Source: Psychrobacter lutiphocae DSM 21542 (GTDB taxonomy: Bacteria; Pseudomonadota; Gammaproteobacteria; Pseudomonadales; Moraxellaceae). From it: a DNA stretch of 64,000 nt. The position numbers were made by a program, and so were the translations under genes. This document shows, piece by piece, positions 46,622-55,795 of this stretch (within the stretch, counting starts at the first letter, position 1; each line of letters starts with the position of its first letter). The DNA lies in the NCBI RefSeq assembly GCF_000382145.1, contig NZ_KB907633.1, positions 1 to 64,000 of the forward strand, in the 5' to 3' direction. The notes beneath the pieces are model-generated. The model ran no database searches and was not told where the DNA came from. It saw only the letters and a list, made by a program, of their open reading frames with translations.

Positions 46622-47065
46622 ATGGAAGATTTACAATTAACCCCCACCCGTCCCTATATGATTCGTGCCTTTTATGAGTGGTTAGAGGACAATGCGCTGA
46701 CCCCTTATTTGTTGGTCGACGCTACTCAAGACAACTTAGTCATACCAACTGAGTATGTACAAAATGGACAAATCGTACTTAATATCGCTAGTCGTGCTAC
46801 TGGCAATATGTCGATAGACAATAACTATATCAGTTTTAATGCCCGTTTTGGTGGTGTTTCCAAAGAGCTGTGGATACCAATGCAGGCGGTTATCGCTATT
46901 TTTGCCAAAGAAAATCAAGCCATCGCAATGCCTTTCGACCCCAATGAATATGATAACTTTGTACCAGAAGACACTGCTGAGACTTCTCCCAACAAACGAG
47001 CTAAGAGCAATAAGCCAACAAAGTCAAAGCCTGAAAATAAGCCTGGTCTAAGGGTTTTAAAATAA
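46622..47065 (+). CDS. sspB: ClpXP protease specificity-enhancing factor SspB
   Basis: SspB delivers ssrA-tagged proteins to ClpXP. The 147-residue protein has the family core (RPYMIRAFYEWLEDNALTPYLLV, VLNIASRATGNMSIDN, FNARFGGVSKELWIPMQAV), a flexible Lys/Pro/Ser-rich linker, and the C-terminal ClpX-binding motif GLRVLK. The next gene starts directly after its stop codon. Confidence 0.95.
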   Translation: MEDLQLTPTRPYMIRAFYEWLEDNALTPYLLVDATQDNLVIPTEYVQNGQIVLNIASRATGNMSIDNNYISFNARFGGVSKELWIPMQAVIAIFAKENQAIAMPFDPNEYDNFVPEDTAETSPNKRAKSNKPTKSKPENKPGLRVLK

Positions 47066-47701
47066 ATGCTAAGCTACCTTGCGAGTACGGAAAATCTGAT
47101 CTACCTATTTGATATGGTTGGTGTGGTTGCCTGTTCGATTGCTGGTACATTACTTGCACAACACAAAGGGTTTGATGTCACTGGCTGCATCTTAGTCTCT
47201 ATGGTCAATGCCATCGGTGGTGGTACTATTCGAGATATTGTCATTGATAGGCATCCTTTATTTTGGATGCTAGATTTAAATTACTTATTAGTAATCACCA
47301 TCACCTCATTAATTTTACAAATCTTTTTTCATCTGTATCATAAGATTGATACTGCTCTAAAGCTGTTTGATGCTATTGGTCTAGCTGCTTTTAGTGTCAT
47401 TGGGTTAGAGGTAGCGCTAAATCATGGTGCTCCCCCTGTGGTGGCCATTTTGATGGCGGTATGTACCGCAATTGTGGGCGGTATGGTGCGTGATATTATT
47501 TGTAATGAAATCCCTTTAGTACTGCAAAAAGAGATTTATATCACAGCCAGTATCATCGGCTCGTGCATTTATTTATTATTGAGATCTTATGGGGTTGAAA
47601 CGGGCGTCAATGACTTGATTACTTTAGCCGTCATTTTTGGCGTTCGTATCTTAGCATTACGTTTTGACTGGCATTTGCCGTCTATTCGCTTAGTTAAGTA
47701 A
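47066..47701 (+). CDS. Trimeric intracellular cation channel (TRIC/UPF0126) family protein
   Basis: The 211-residue protein has seven likely membrane helices in two related halves, each with a signature: GGGTIRDIV (about 50) and GGMVRDII (about 138). This is the bacterial YadS/YicG family, homologous to TRIC cation channels. The role in bacteria is not settled. Its ATG touches the sspB stop, so expression is probably coupled. The end overlaps the convergent recJ end by 8 bp. Confidence 0.88.
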   Translation: MLSYLASTENLIYLFDMVGVVACSIAGTLLAQHKGFDVTGCILVSMVNAIGGGTIRDIVIDRHPLFWMLDLNYLLVITITSLILQIFFHLYHKIDTALKLFDAIGLAAFSVIGLEVALNHGAPPVVAILMAVCTAIVGGMVRDIICNEIPLVLQKEIYITASIIGSCIYLLLRSYGVETGVNDLITLAVIFGVRILALRFDWHLPSIRLVK

Positions 47702-49526
47702 GCACTGTCACCGCCAAATCTTTCACCATCAACTGAATGCTTTGATTGCCATTCCATTCATTGATGTCCAGCTCAAACAAAATATGTACCTCACTAGCAC
47801 GATAATCCCATTTGTCTACATCGTAATTAAACCAAATGGCGTCAATGGGGTACATCACACCTGGATAAGCCAGCGACAGCTTTAAATGCTTATCTTTTAA
47901 AACTCTAAAGCTTTGTACGCTAAATAAGCCATCAAACTGAGGTGGCACAAAGCCTTGCCCCCAGATATGATGGTTAATCAGTGCATCCACAAAATGAAGA
48001 CTAAAATCTTGCGCCATTAATGGACCATCGGTAAAGCGCTCTTCTTCAAAGATACTGGCATCTTGCTGCTGCATGAGTGCCTCAAAAGCCTGATTAAACG
48101 CTTCAAAATGGCGCTTTTGTATTGTTAATCCAGCGGCCATGGCATGCCCACCAAAATGAGTAATCAACTCTGACTGATTTTGAGCAATATGCTCAATAGC
48201 ATCTCGAATATGAATTCCTGGGATGGAGCGTGCCGATCCTTTAATTGCATCTTCATCTCCCAATTTGTTTATATCTGCTGGTGCAAAAATAATAGCAGGA
48301 CGATAATGACTTTCTTTGAGTCTTCCAGCAAGGATACCGATGACGCCTTGATGCCAATCATCTTGGTACAAAACCAAGCTACGTGATTGTGCCTGCTTAC
48401 TCACTGTATCCGTGACCTCATCTTCTTTCACTACCTCTGCTGTAAGGCTAGCTTTAGGTTGTTCTTGCTGAGCATGCAACTGCACCAAAATAGCATCAGC
48501 TTGCTCGCGCATTCCACCTTCTACAAAACGCCGCTCTTTGTTTAATTTATCAAGCTCAAAAGCCAACTGCTTCGCTTTTTCGGGATTATCGGTTAATAGA
48601 CATTCAATACCAATACGCATATTATCCATACGTCCAGCTGCATTAATTCTAGGCCCAAGGACAAAGCCAAAATCTTGCACGCCTACTTTTTGATAATCAC
48701 GTCCTGCTAGCTCTAGCAGTGCTAAAATCCCTGCACAGCAGCGCCCTTGACGAATGGCAGCCAAGCCATGACTGACCAAGGTGCGATTATTGTGATCTAA
48801 TACACCAACATCTGCAATCGTACCTAAGGCTACCAAATCCAAATAACGGCTTACTTGTACACTTTTAAGCCCTTGCTCACGCCGATACTTTGACAAGCGT
48901 CCAAGCAAATAAAACGCCACACCGACCCCTACCAATGCTTTACTAGCAAACTGACAATCCAACTGATTGGGGTTGACCACAGCAGCGGCAGCAGGTGTGG
49001 CTTTGGTAGTCAAATGATGATCTGTAATAATTACCTTGATGCCATGTTCATTGGCTTTATCTACCCCAGCATGACTAGAGATGCCGTTATCTACCGTCAC
49101 GATCAGATCAGGGCTATATTCATCAATTCCCAGTTGCACTATCTCTGGCGTAAGTCCATAGCCATATTTAAAGCGGTCTGGCACCACAAAATCTACCTGA
49201 GCACCCATTTTTGTTAACACTCGCATCATCAAAGCGGTACTAGTCGCACCATCACAATCAAAGTCACCGACAATTAAGATACGTTGTTGCTGTTGAATAG
49301 CATCATTTAACAACTGCACCGCAGGATCGATATCACGTAATCCATCAGCCGCTAACAAAGAAGATAATGAGTAATCTAGATCATCTATACTGGTGACACC
49401 TCTTGCAAGCAATAGCCGTGTCAGAGTTGGCGATTGTTGATACAAAGTTGTTAAACCTTGAGGTAAGTCATCAGGCAGCTTGCCAGTAAAACGTGGTGAT
49501 AGCGTTAACATCATAGTTTTGCTCAT
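47694..49526 (-). CDS. recJ: Single-stranded-DNA-specific exonuclease RecJ
   Basis: RecJ degrades single-stranded DNA 5' to 3' in recombination and mismatch repair. The 610-residue protein has the DHH phosphoesterase motifs VGDFDCDGATSTALM, TVDNGI and TDHHLTT, the DHHA1 motif (SARSIPGIHIRD, FGGHAMAAGLTI) and the OB domain. A polar insertion of about 25 residues (EVVKEDEVTDTVSKQA) lies before the VLYQDDWHQGVIGI segment. Confidence 0.96.
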   Translation of the reverse strand: MSKTMMLTLSPRFTGKLPDDLPQGLTTLYQQSPTLTRLLLARGVTSIDDLDYSLSSLLAADGLRDIDPAVQLLNDAIQQQQRILIVGDFDCDGATSTALMMRVLTKMGAQVDFVVPDRFKYGYGLTPEIVQLGIDEYSPDLIVTVDNGISSHAGVDKANEHGIKVIITDHHLTTKATPAAAAVVNPNQLDCQFASKALVGVGVAFYLLGRLSKYRREQGLKSVQVSRYLDLVALGTIADVGVLDHNNRTLVSHGLAAIRQGRCCAGILALLELAGRDYQKVGVQDFGFVLGPRINAAGRMDNMRIGIECLLTDNPEKAKQLAFELDKLNKERRFVEGGMREQADAILVQLHAQQEQPKASLTAEVVKEDEVTDTVSKQAQSRSLVLYQDDWHQGVIGILAGRLKESHYRPAIIFAPADINKLGDEDAIKGSARSIPGIHIRDAIEHIAQNQSELITHFGGHAMAAGLTIQKRHFEAFNQAFEALMQQQDASIFEEERFTDGPLMAQDFSLHFVDALINHHIWGQGFVPPQFDGLFSVQSFRVLKDKHLKLSLAYPGVMYPIDAIWFNYDVDKWDYRASEVHILFELDINEWNGNQSIQLMVKDLAVTVLT

Positions 49527-49676
49527 GGTATAGGAACTAAAAGTTAGGGTTAGGGTTAAAATTTTATGACATTTGTTTTTAACTTTTTAATGTGTTTTTT
49601 TATTTGCTTTGTTTAAGCGTTATCCAGGCAGTGCATAGTATAGGTTTTGATACTAAACACCAAGAGTTAACTATTT

Positions 49677-49810
49677 TAGGACTTATGCAAAAATACAATT
49701 TCAAGGCTTAAAAAGCGACTGGTTATTATTTATAGAGCGTTTGGCTCTACTTTCAGAGGATTCATAAATGATTACCAGCTGCCATCATATCTACTCGTGC
49801 GTAAGTCCTA
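49677..49810. mobile_element. 134-bp MITE-like element with GGACTTA termini
   Basis: TAGGACTTATGCA (49677-49689) and TGCGTAAGTCCTA (49798-49810) form a terminal inverted repeat with one mismatch; the outer TA may be a target duplication. Ends of this type occur in IS5-family elements. The interior has no open frame of note. Confidence 0.65.
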
Positions 49811-49897
49811 TATTTTCAACTTATTTATAAGTGTTTTTATCTTATTTAAGAGTAGCTTTTAGCTTATTCAAGAGTAGCTTTTAGCTTATTTAAAGTA

Positions 49898-50001
49898 ATA
49901 CCAAATCTGAAAATTAAGATATCGAAGAAAACGAGTGCAAACGTTACAAGTAGTAGGTTTGGCGAATTTGATAATGATAGGTTATTTTTCAGAAAAGGTA
50001 T
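49898..50001. mobile_element. 104-bp MITE-like element, copy 2
   Basis: Starts ATACCAAATCTGAAAA and ends TTTTCAGAAAAGGTAT, an inverted repeat matching at 13 of 16 positions. It is about 87% identical by eye to 17582-17685. Together with the element at 49677 it fills most of the 49527-50147 gap. A solo end of the 3502 family (GAAAACACGCCCTA) follows at 50015. Confidence 0.72.
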
Positions 50002-50147
50002 AATAATACAGATTGAAAACACGCCCTAATAACTGTTAACAAAGTATAGTGGTTTTTTTACCAAAAAAATCATATATTGACAGCATTAAATAAGCTTTAA
50101 TCTGTAACTCTTAAATTACAAAAAACTCAAACCATAAGGATATTTTT

Positions 50148-50666
50148 ATGATTACCCTTCCTGCTGCAGAAAAGCTACCAGATAGCATTGATCCAGAGTT
50201 AGACCTTGAAAAAGTAAAAAAGCAATGCCAAGCATTAGTCAAAAAACGCGCAAAATACTCAGCTGGGGCAGCCATTATCCCAATACCTTTTGCTGATGTT
50301 GCCCTTGATGCTGGGATGCTAACGCTACTATTACCTGAAATTAGCGAGCGCTTTGGCCTAATATCTGATCGTGAATCTGCCATTGATATTAATGCTAAAG
50401 AAGTTCATTGGAGCGAGGTAAAAAATCGTGCTATTGACTTTGCAGGATTGATGGCAACTCGTGGCGTAGTAAAAAAAACAGTCCAAGGTTACGGTGGAAA
50501 AATTGTGGCTAAACAGGTGACTAAATTCATTCCTTTGGGTGGCCAATTAGTAGCAGCTACCATGGGCTACATGATTTTCAAAAAAATTGCTAACGACCAT
50601 ATCAATGAGTGCTACAAACTTGCTAAAAGCATCCAGCAAAAACAGCATGGCAAAAATGTCCAATAA
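50148..50666 (+). CDS. DUF697-like small protein
   Basis: The 172-residue protein has the helical pattern KKRAKYSAGAAIIPIPFADV, then LDAGMLTLLLPEISERFGL, which resembles DUF697 (YcjF-type) domains; two hydrophobic stretches (about 44-65 and 125-142) could contact the membrane. AAGGA lies upstream of the ATG. The function is unknown. It stands alone between recJ and pitA. Confidence 0.7.
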   Translation: MITLPAAEKLPDSIDPELDLEKVKKQCQALVKKRAKYSAGAAIIPIPFADVALDAGMLTLLLPEISERFGLISDRESAIDINAKEVHWSEVKNRAIDFAGLMATRGVVKKTVQGYGGKIVAKQVTKFIPLGGQLVAATMGYMIFKKIANDHINECYKLAKSIQQKQHGKNVQ

Positions 50667-50694
50667 TACTGTTAGCAAGACGCGTATCAACAAA

Positions 50695-50733
50695 GTGCTA
50701 ACCAAAATAGTGCTAACCAAAATAGTGCTAACC
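50695..50733. repeat. 16-bp tandem repeat before the DUF697 terminator
   Basis: GTGCTAACCAAAATA occurs twice, followed by a partial third copy. Confidence 0.85.
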
Positions 50734-50766
50734 AAAAAGGCCATTGAATAACAATGGCCTTTTTTA
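50734..50766 (+). terminator. Rho-independent terminator of the DUF697-like gene
   Basis: AAAAAGGCCATTG and CAATGGCCTTTTTT pair around AATAA with a T run. Confidence 0.92.
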
Positions 50767-50992
50767 ATAGTTTGTTTTGCCTTGATAACCTCTAATGAAA
50801 ACCTGCGTTCACAATCTACAATGAATTCTTTTTTTCCTAAATAAGCCTGTTAATCGTTACTAGGGGCTGTTTAAAATTGATTTGTTTTATATTGGAGCAT
50901 CCAAACTTTAACTTAATATCCTAGCTTTAGCTGATAAGTACAGGCTCCGAAGCAATCTTTGAGAGCTCAAAATTAGCCTTAAAACACATGAA

Positions 50993-52600
50993 TTAAAACA
51001 AATTGCTCAAAGCCAAATAACTAAGCATTGACATCACTGCCGCTGCTGGTAGCGTAACCACCCAAGCCAGTCCAATTGGTTTCATCAGCCCCCAATTAGT
51101 ATTTTTATTAACCATACCAATACCCAATACTGCACCAACTAAAACATGGGTACTAGATACTGGTAATCCAAGCATAGAAGCGCCCATTACTACTGCAGCT
51201 GCTGATAGTTCAGCAGAAAAGCCAGAGGCAGGATGCATTTGAGCCAAATTAGTGCCCACAGTTTGAATCACTTCTTTACCAATAAACCACAGGCCGACAA
51301 TTAACGCCACACCAAAGGTCACCATCACAGGTGTTGGTACAGCGGCTTCACTGGCAATGGCATTGGTCCGAATCACATCCATAATGGCCGCAAACGGACC
51401 AACTGCGTTGGCAATATCATTGGCGCCATGACTAAAGGCAAATCCAGCTGCAGTAAATACCTGCATCCAACTAAATAAGATAAATGTAGCACGAGTTAAA
51501 TCTTCTTTTTGCTTACCCTTGATGCTCTTAGTATAAATAAAGGTAGTCAACCAAATGAGCGCACCGACCATAATCATCAGCAAAAAGCCATGTAAGGTAG
51601 TTAGACTAAAATCAACATTTTTAAGTCCTTTAAACACCACCATAGCAGTCATGACTACCCCACCAAATGCGGCAATCAAAGGTACCCACTGGCGCAGTGC
51701 TTTTAGAGTATCAATACTGCTTCTTTCACGCTCAATGTCATATAGTTCGCGGTAGTATTCAGTTTCTAAATCATCACGCTCTGTGTCCTCATCTTTATAA
51801 ATTTCTTGGTCACGGACCATTTTTGAGGTATATGACACCTGCAATGAGTCGGCTAACTCATTAACCCACTCTTTATGCTGTTTTTTTAGCACCTTTCTAG
51901 CAGCTTTTAACTCCTTGATACGCTCTTCGGCACGATCATTGTAATATAAAATATTAATTTTAATTTGTTTATACAAGGCATAGGCTAACAAACCGCCAAG
52001 CAACGGAGATAACACCCAAGACAGCGCAATTTGACCGATTTGATCCCATTGGACGGTTGAAAATGCCAGCTCTGTACCACCAATTTGGATTCCCATCACA
52101 ATAGAGCTACCAACCACACCACCAATAATGGAGTGCGTGGTCGATACAGGCAAACCTTTTTTGGTGGCGAATAATAGCCAAAAAGCGGCGGCAATTAGCG
52201 CAGATAACATGACGTAGATAAATTGATTTGGTTCAATGGGTAACCCATCAAGATCCACAATGCCTTTACGAATAGTATCTGTTACCTCACCACCAGCAAT
52301 AACCGCACCAGACACCTCAAAAATTGCCGCTACTGCCAGCGCTTGTGGAATCGTTAACGTGCCAGCACCGACAGAAGTACCAAAGGAGTTGGCTACATCG
52401 TTACCACCAATATTAAAGGCCATAAAAATGCCAAATACGGTAGCGACAATAAACAAAGAAGTTTGTTGGTGATTGGTATAATCTAAGCCCCACCAAACAA
52501 AGTATGCGGTTATGACGGCAAGAAACAAACCAAAAAACAAATTCGCTCTGCTTGAACCTTTAAAATAAGTATTGCTTGGTGTAGTTGACTTTGGAAGCAT
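50993..52600 (-). CDS. pitA: Inorganic phosphate transporter, PiT family
   Basis: PitA brings in metal-phosphate by proton symport. The 535-residue protein has about ten membrane helices and two inverted signature repeats, GGNDVANSFGTSVG (about 65-78) and SHGANDIANAVGPFA (about 390-404), each followed by a PVSTTH/PVSSTH motif. A long charged cytoplasmic loop (about 225-300) separates the halves. Its neighbour on the same strand is the polyphosphate enzyme gene. Confidence 0.96.
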   Translation of the reverse strand: MLPKSTTPSNTYFKGSSRANLFFGLFLAVITAYFVWWGLDYTNHQQTSLFIVATVFGIFMAFNIGGNDVANSFGTSVGAGTLTIPQALAVAAIFEVSGAVIAGGEVTDTIRKGIVDLDGLPIEPNQFIYVMLSALIAAAFWLLFATKKGLPVSTTHSIIGGVVGSSIVMGIQIGGTELAFSTVQWDQIGQIALSWVLSPLLGGLLAYALYKQIKINILYYNDRAEERIKELKAARKVLKKQHKEWVNELADSLQVSYTSKMVRDQEIYKDEDTERDDLETEYYRELYDIERERSSIDTLKALRQWVPLIAAFGGVVMTAMVVFKGLKNVDFSLTTLHGFLLMIMVGALIWLTTFIYTKSIKGKQKEDLTRATFILFSWMQVFTAAGFAFSHGANDIANAVGPFAAIMDVIRTNAIASEAAVPTPVMVTFGVALIVGLWFIGKEVIQTVGTNLAQMHPASGFSAELSAAAVVMGASMLGLPVSSTHVLVGAVLGIGMVNKNTNWGLMKPIGLAWVVTLPAAAVMSMLSYLALSNLF

Positions 52601-52637
52601 GATATTTTCTGAGCCAATCGGATGTTAAAATGTAAAA

Positions 52638-52653
52638 CCCCGAATAGTCGGGG
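52638..52653 (-). terminator. Terminator of pap
   Basis: On the minus strand CCCCG and CGGGG form a short GC stem followed by TTTT. It lies after pap and before pitA. Confidence 0.6.
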
Positions 52654-52851
52654 CTTCAATGGATAAACACTTGCTATTACTAATTAAACCACTTAACTAT
52701 TATCATGGTACGAACTGAGGATATGTTTTTTTAATTGCTTATATATATACATTATACCCTTCTCTGTCAAAACTTGAAACTGTTGTTTTTGACCAAGTGC
52801 TTATTTGAATTGCTTACCTGTTTTTGATTTATATATTAATTTATATAATCG

Positions 52852-54510
52852 CTAACAGCTGATAACTTTTTCTAATTGCGCAATCGCATGATCTAATACT
52901 GCCAAACGAGCGGTGCGCTTATCATTGGTCGCTACCACATGCCAAGGCGCATACTTGGTATTGGTGCGTGCTAACATATCAGCGGCAGCTTGTACATAAT
53001 CTTGCCATTTGTCACGATTACGCCAGTCATCTTCAGTTAATTTAAATTGCTTGTGCGGTGTCTCTTTCCTATCTTCAAAACGCTCAAGCTGTTCCTGCTT
53101 ATCAATTGCTAACCAATATTTGATAATAATAGTGCCTTTGTCCGCCAAATCGCGCTCCATACGATTGATCTCATCATAAGCACGTTGCCAAGCATCATCA
53201 CTGGCAAAGCCTTCAATACGCTCAACCAATACCCGTCCATACCAAGTCCTGTCGAAGATTGCTATACGGCTTAATCGCTCTTCTTTTCTGCTAGGCGTAA
53301 GCTCTGGCATCCGCTTCCAAAAGCGCCACAAATAAGGGTATTGTAGCTCTATTTGACTCGGTGCTGAAATATTATAAATTTGATATTCTCGAGGATCTAG
53401 TGGCGACACTAAACGCTTAATAGCACCACCTTTACCAGCAGCATCCATTCCCTCAAAAGCAAAAATAACATGATGATGCTCACCAACACAACCAGCACCC
53501 CTAGCTCGCAGTAGCTCGGCTAATCTAGCCTGCTTTTTGGCCAATGACTTATGATAGTCAGACTTGGTCAAATCAGGGTCATCTATGTCCGTTAATTTAT
53601 CTGGTACATCTGCCCATGAAAAGGCAGCATTCATATTGCGTGACACATTAGCCATTAGTGGATGGTTGCTGTCATGTTGCTGACTACTTATTAACGCCGC
53701 TTGTGCCGCATGTAATACCTCATGGCAAAACTCAACACTGGCTTGCTGATTATAACCTTGATCTTTATAGGCTTTCTTTTTAGCTTTTTTATCATCAGCT
53801 TCACTACCATCTATAATAACCCAGTTTTGTTGCTGACTTAGAATAACTTTGGCAATTTCATTAAACTTTTTTACCATTTTTTTGTCATGCCAATCCATAT
53901 TATAGAGCCAATATGGATCTTGTTTGTCGTCTTTTAGACGCAACTTCAAGGTGTCTTCATCGATATGAAACCAACATTTTAATAACTTAGTATGATTATT
54001 GGCCAAATCTGCTTCAAACTCTGTCAAGATATTCAACTGAGTACGCAGGTATATCTCCCATTCTGGTGGTTCTTGTAGATCTTTGTTCTTATCTTTATTT
54101 TTCTTACCCTGCTGCATCCGTTGCAACGTTTCTTGGATTAAGTCAGCATACCAGTTGCCAAAGTAAGCAGTGATATTGCCATGTCGTGGCAGTTTGCCAA
54201 CATGAGTTTGCCAAATGGGCTCATACTCACTTGGCTGTGTGCCAGTACAAGCTTCAATGTTGAGCAGCCTTGGATCTACCCATTGACGAAGTTGGGTAAC
54301 TGCTGCTCCTTTACCAGACAACTCCATACCATTGACTAAGACCAATAGGCCAGTGGCTTGTCCTTGTTGTCGAGTTTCACGTAATGCATACTGGGCTTTA
54401 ACCAATTCAAACCGTAGTTGATCTTCATCCATATGAAAGGTGCTTAACGGATCTGCTTCGATAAATAACTCATTGTTATGAAAATTGGCATTGTCATCTT
54501 TTTTTGACAT
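52852..54510 (-). CDS. pap: Polyphosphate:AMP phosphotransferase (two-domain PPK2)
   Basis: Pap makes ADP from AMP using polyphosphate, as shown for the Acinetobacter johnsonii enzyme of the same two-domain build. There are two PPK2 domains: the first with GMELSGKGAA (near 61-70 counting from this start), the second with FEGMDAAGKGGAIKRL (near 355), plus DRTWYGRVLVERIEGF and WHVVATNDK in the second half. MSKKDD is chosen as start because AAGGA lies 8 bases upstream; an ATG three codons earlier overlaps that site. Neighbouring pitA fits a phosphate storage role. Confidence 0.92.
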   Translation of the reverse strand: MSKKDDNANFHNNELFIEADPLSTFHMDEDQLRFELVKAQYALRETRQQGQATGLLVLVNGMELSGKGAAVTQLRQWVDPRLLNIEACTGTQPSEYEPIWQTHVGKLPRHGNITAYFGNWYADLIQETLQRMQQGKKNKDKNKDLQEPPEWEIYLRTQLNILTEFEADLANNHTKLLKCWFHIDEDTLKLRLKDDKQDPYWLYNMDWHDKKMVKKFNEIAKVILSQQQNWVIIDGSEADDKKAKKKAYKDQGYNQQASVEFCHEVLHAAQAALISSQQHDSNHPLMANVSRNMNAAFSWADVPDKLTDIDDPDLTKSDYHKSLAKKQARLAELLRARGAGCVGEHHHVIFAFEGMDAAGKGGAIKRLVSPLDPREYQIYNISAPSQIELQYPYLWRFWKRMPELTPSRKEERLSRIAIFDRTWYGRVLVERIEGFASDDAWQRAYDEINRMERDLADKGTIIIKYWLAIDKQEQLERFEDRKETPHKQFKLTEDDWRNRDKWQDYVQAAADMLARTNTKYAPWHVVATNDKRTARLAVLDHAIAQLEKVISC

Positions 54511-55030
54511 TATATTCATCCTTACTTTTATGCTTTGGTTTTAGTTGTTATGGTTTGATGTTCACTGTTTAAGTTATCAAGTTTTTATTACGATTGTATT
54601 TTGATTGTTTTGTATTTTACTTGTATGATTGCGTGAAAAGACTCAAGTTATAGATTTGATATCTTCTGACGTTAACTTATAGTAATATAATTAGCAGTTA
54701 TACACTCAGGGGTAAGTAGTCATATAGGGGTAAGTAGTCATAGATTAAGGGGAAAAATAGACGCTTAGCAAGACAAAAATGCAGTCTAATCTTATTCCAC
54801 AGATAAAGACTATACGACCCCATCTCATTCTAACTTTCCATTTTTACCTTTAATACCATATTTTGTAATACCATATTTTGTAATACTAAATTTTAATATA
54901 AGATATGCCTGCGAATGCACGTACCACTATAAATACAGGTAAAAAAATACACGCACTACTATAATCGACTTAACAAGCGTAGGTTATTATTCAGAATTAG
55001 TATCACTTAAAAAAATCTAGGAGTTTACCT
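54511..55030. other. AT-rich intergenic region without a gene
   Basis: It holds short direct repeats (AGGGGTAAGTAGTCATA twice near 54708-54742, AATACCATATTTTGT twice near 54851-54883). A weak resemblance to the 104-bp element (TAGGTTATTATTCAGAATTAGTAT at its right part) suggests an old decayed copy. Promoters for the divergent genes must lie here. Confidence 0.5.
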
Positions 55031-55708
55031 ATGTCCGCATTATCTAAGCTTGGTGTTGAGCTACAACAATTTTGGCAACTACCTCATCATAACAATCCAG
55101 AGTTGGCACAAAAGCTACAACAAGTCCAAGCTTGGCAAAAAGACCGTATTCGTCAAACCCATGCCACCTTGTTTTCAGAACCCAAAAACAAGCCAATGGC
55201 AGAATACTTTTTAAATCATCTATACGGTGGCGATACGCTTAATCAAATTGTCAGCCAGCTTGAAAGAATTGTACCCAAAGCACGCAAACTTGAAAAGCTT
55301 GCCCCTTCAGCAGCACTAGAAACAGGAACGCTAGGCGTTGAAACCGCTATCACCTCAACCAAGCTCGACCTCAAATTAGCCGAGTGGTTAGTTGCCAATG
55401 ATTTGCCAGTGACTGCTGATAATATGCATGCTGCATACCTAGCAGTTAATGATGAGAGCGCCCGTCGTCAACAAATTGAAGACTTAAAGCAAGTTTGTTA
55501 CCGTAGTGACAAATATTTAAACTCTTTTATTTTGCAAAAAGCATTTAAATTGGCCAAAAGACAGGCTTACAAACATAACTTACAACCTTTATATGACTTT
55601 ATTGACGCAGGATTTGCTGCTATGAAGCCGCTAAAAAGTGTCGCCAGCTTTATTGATCCATTTTGTGAGCGTGAGCTACAAATTATCGCTGATGTACACC
55701 AAAAATAG
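55031..55708 (+). CDS. Conserved protein of unknown function upstream of ubiE
   Basis: The 225-residue protein is soluble and mostly helical, with AEYFLNHLYGGDTLNQIVSQ (a pattern like the FFLxELYGG motif of a proteobacterial family of unknown function), KLDLKLAEWLVANDLPVT and FIDPFCERELQIIADVH. AGGAG lies 7 bases before the ATG. It is 87 bp upstream of ubiE on the same strand; a link to ubiquinone synthesis is only suggested by position. Confidence 0.7.
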   Translation: MSALSKLGVELQQFWQLPHHNNPELAQKLQQVQAWQKDRIRQTHATLFSEPKNKPMAEYFLNHLYGGDTLNQIVSQLERIVPKARKLEKLAPSAALETGTLGVETAITSTKLDLKLAEWLVANDLPVTADNMHAAYLAVNDESARRQQIEDLKQVCYRSDKYLNSFILQKAFKLAKRQAYKHNLQPLYDFIDAGFAAMKPLKSVASFIDPFCERELQIIADVHQK

Positions 55709-55795
55709 AATAACAAATCCAAATGGCCGACTAATACAAGCCATATTGAATTCAAGATATCGATAAAATTAAAGTAGTTAACCAAGGATTTATTT

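Noticed and set aside
49540-49560. GTTAGGGTTAGGGTT telomere-like string
   Set aside because: Only two units in an intergenic gap; explained as another short tandem duplication.
54886-55003. Possible third copy of the 104-bp element (TACTAAATTTTAATATAAGATAT ... region to GTAGGTTATTATTCAG)
   Set aside because: Only scattered short matches and a weak right end; the length differs and the alignment cannot be trusted by eye.
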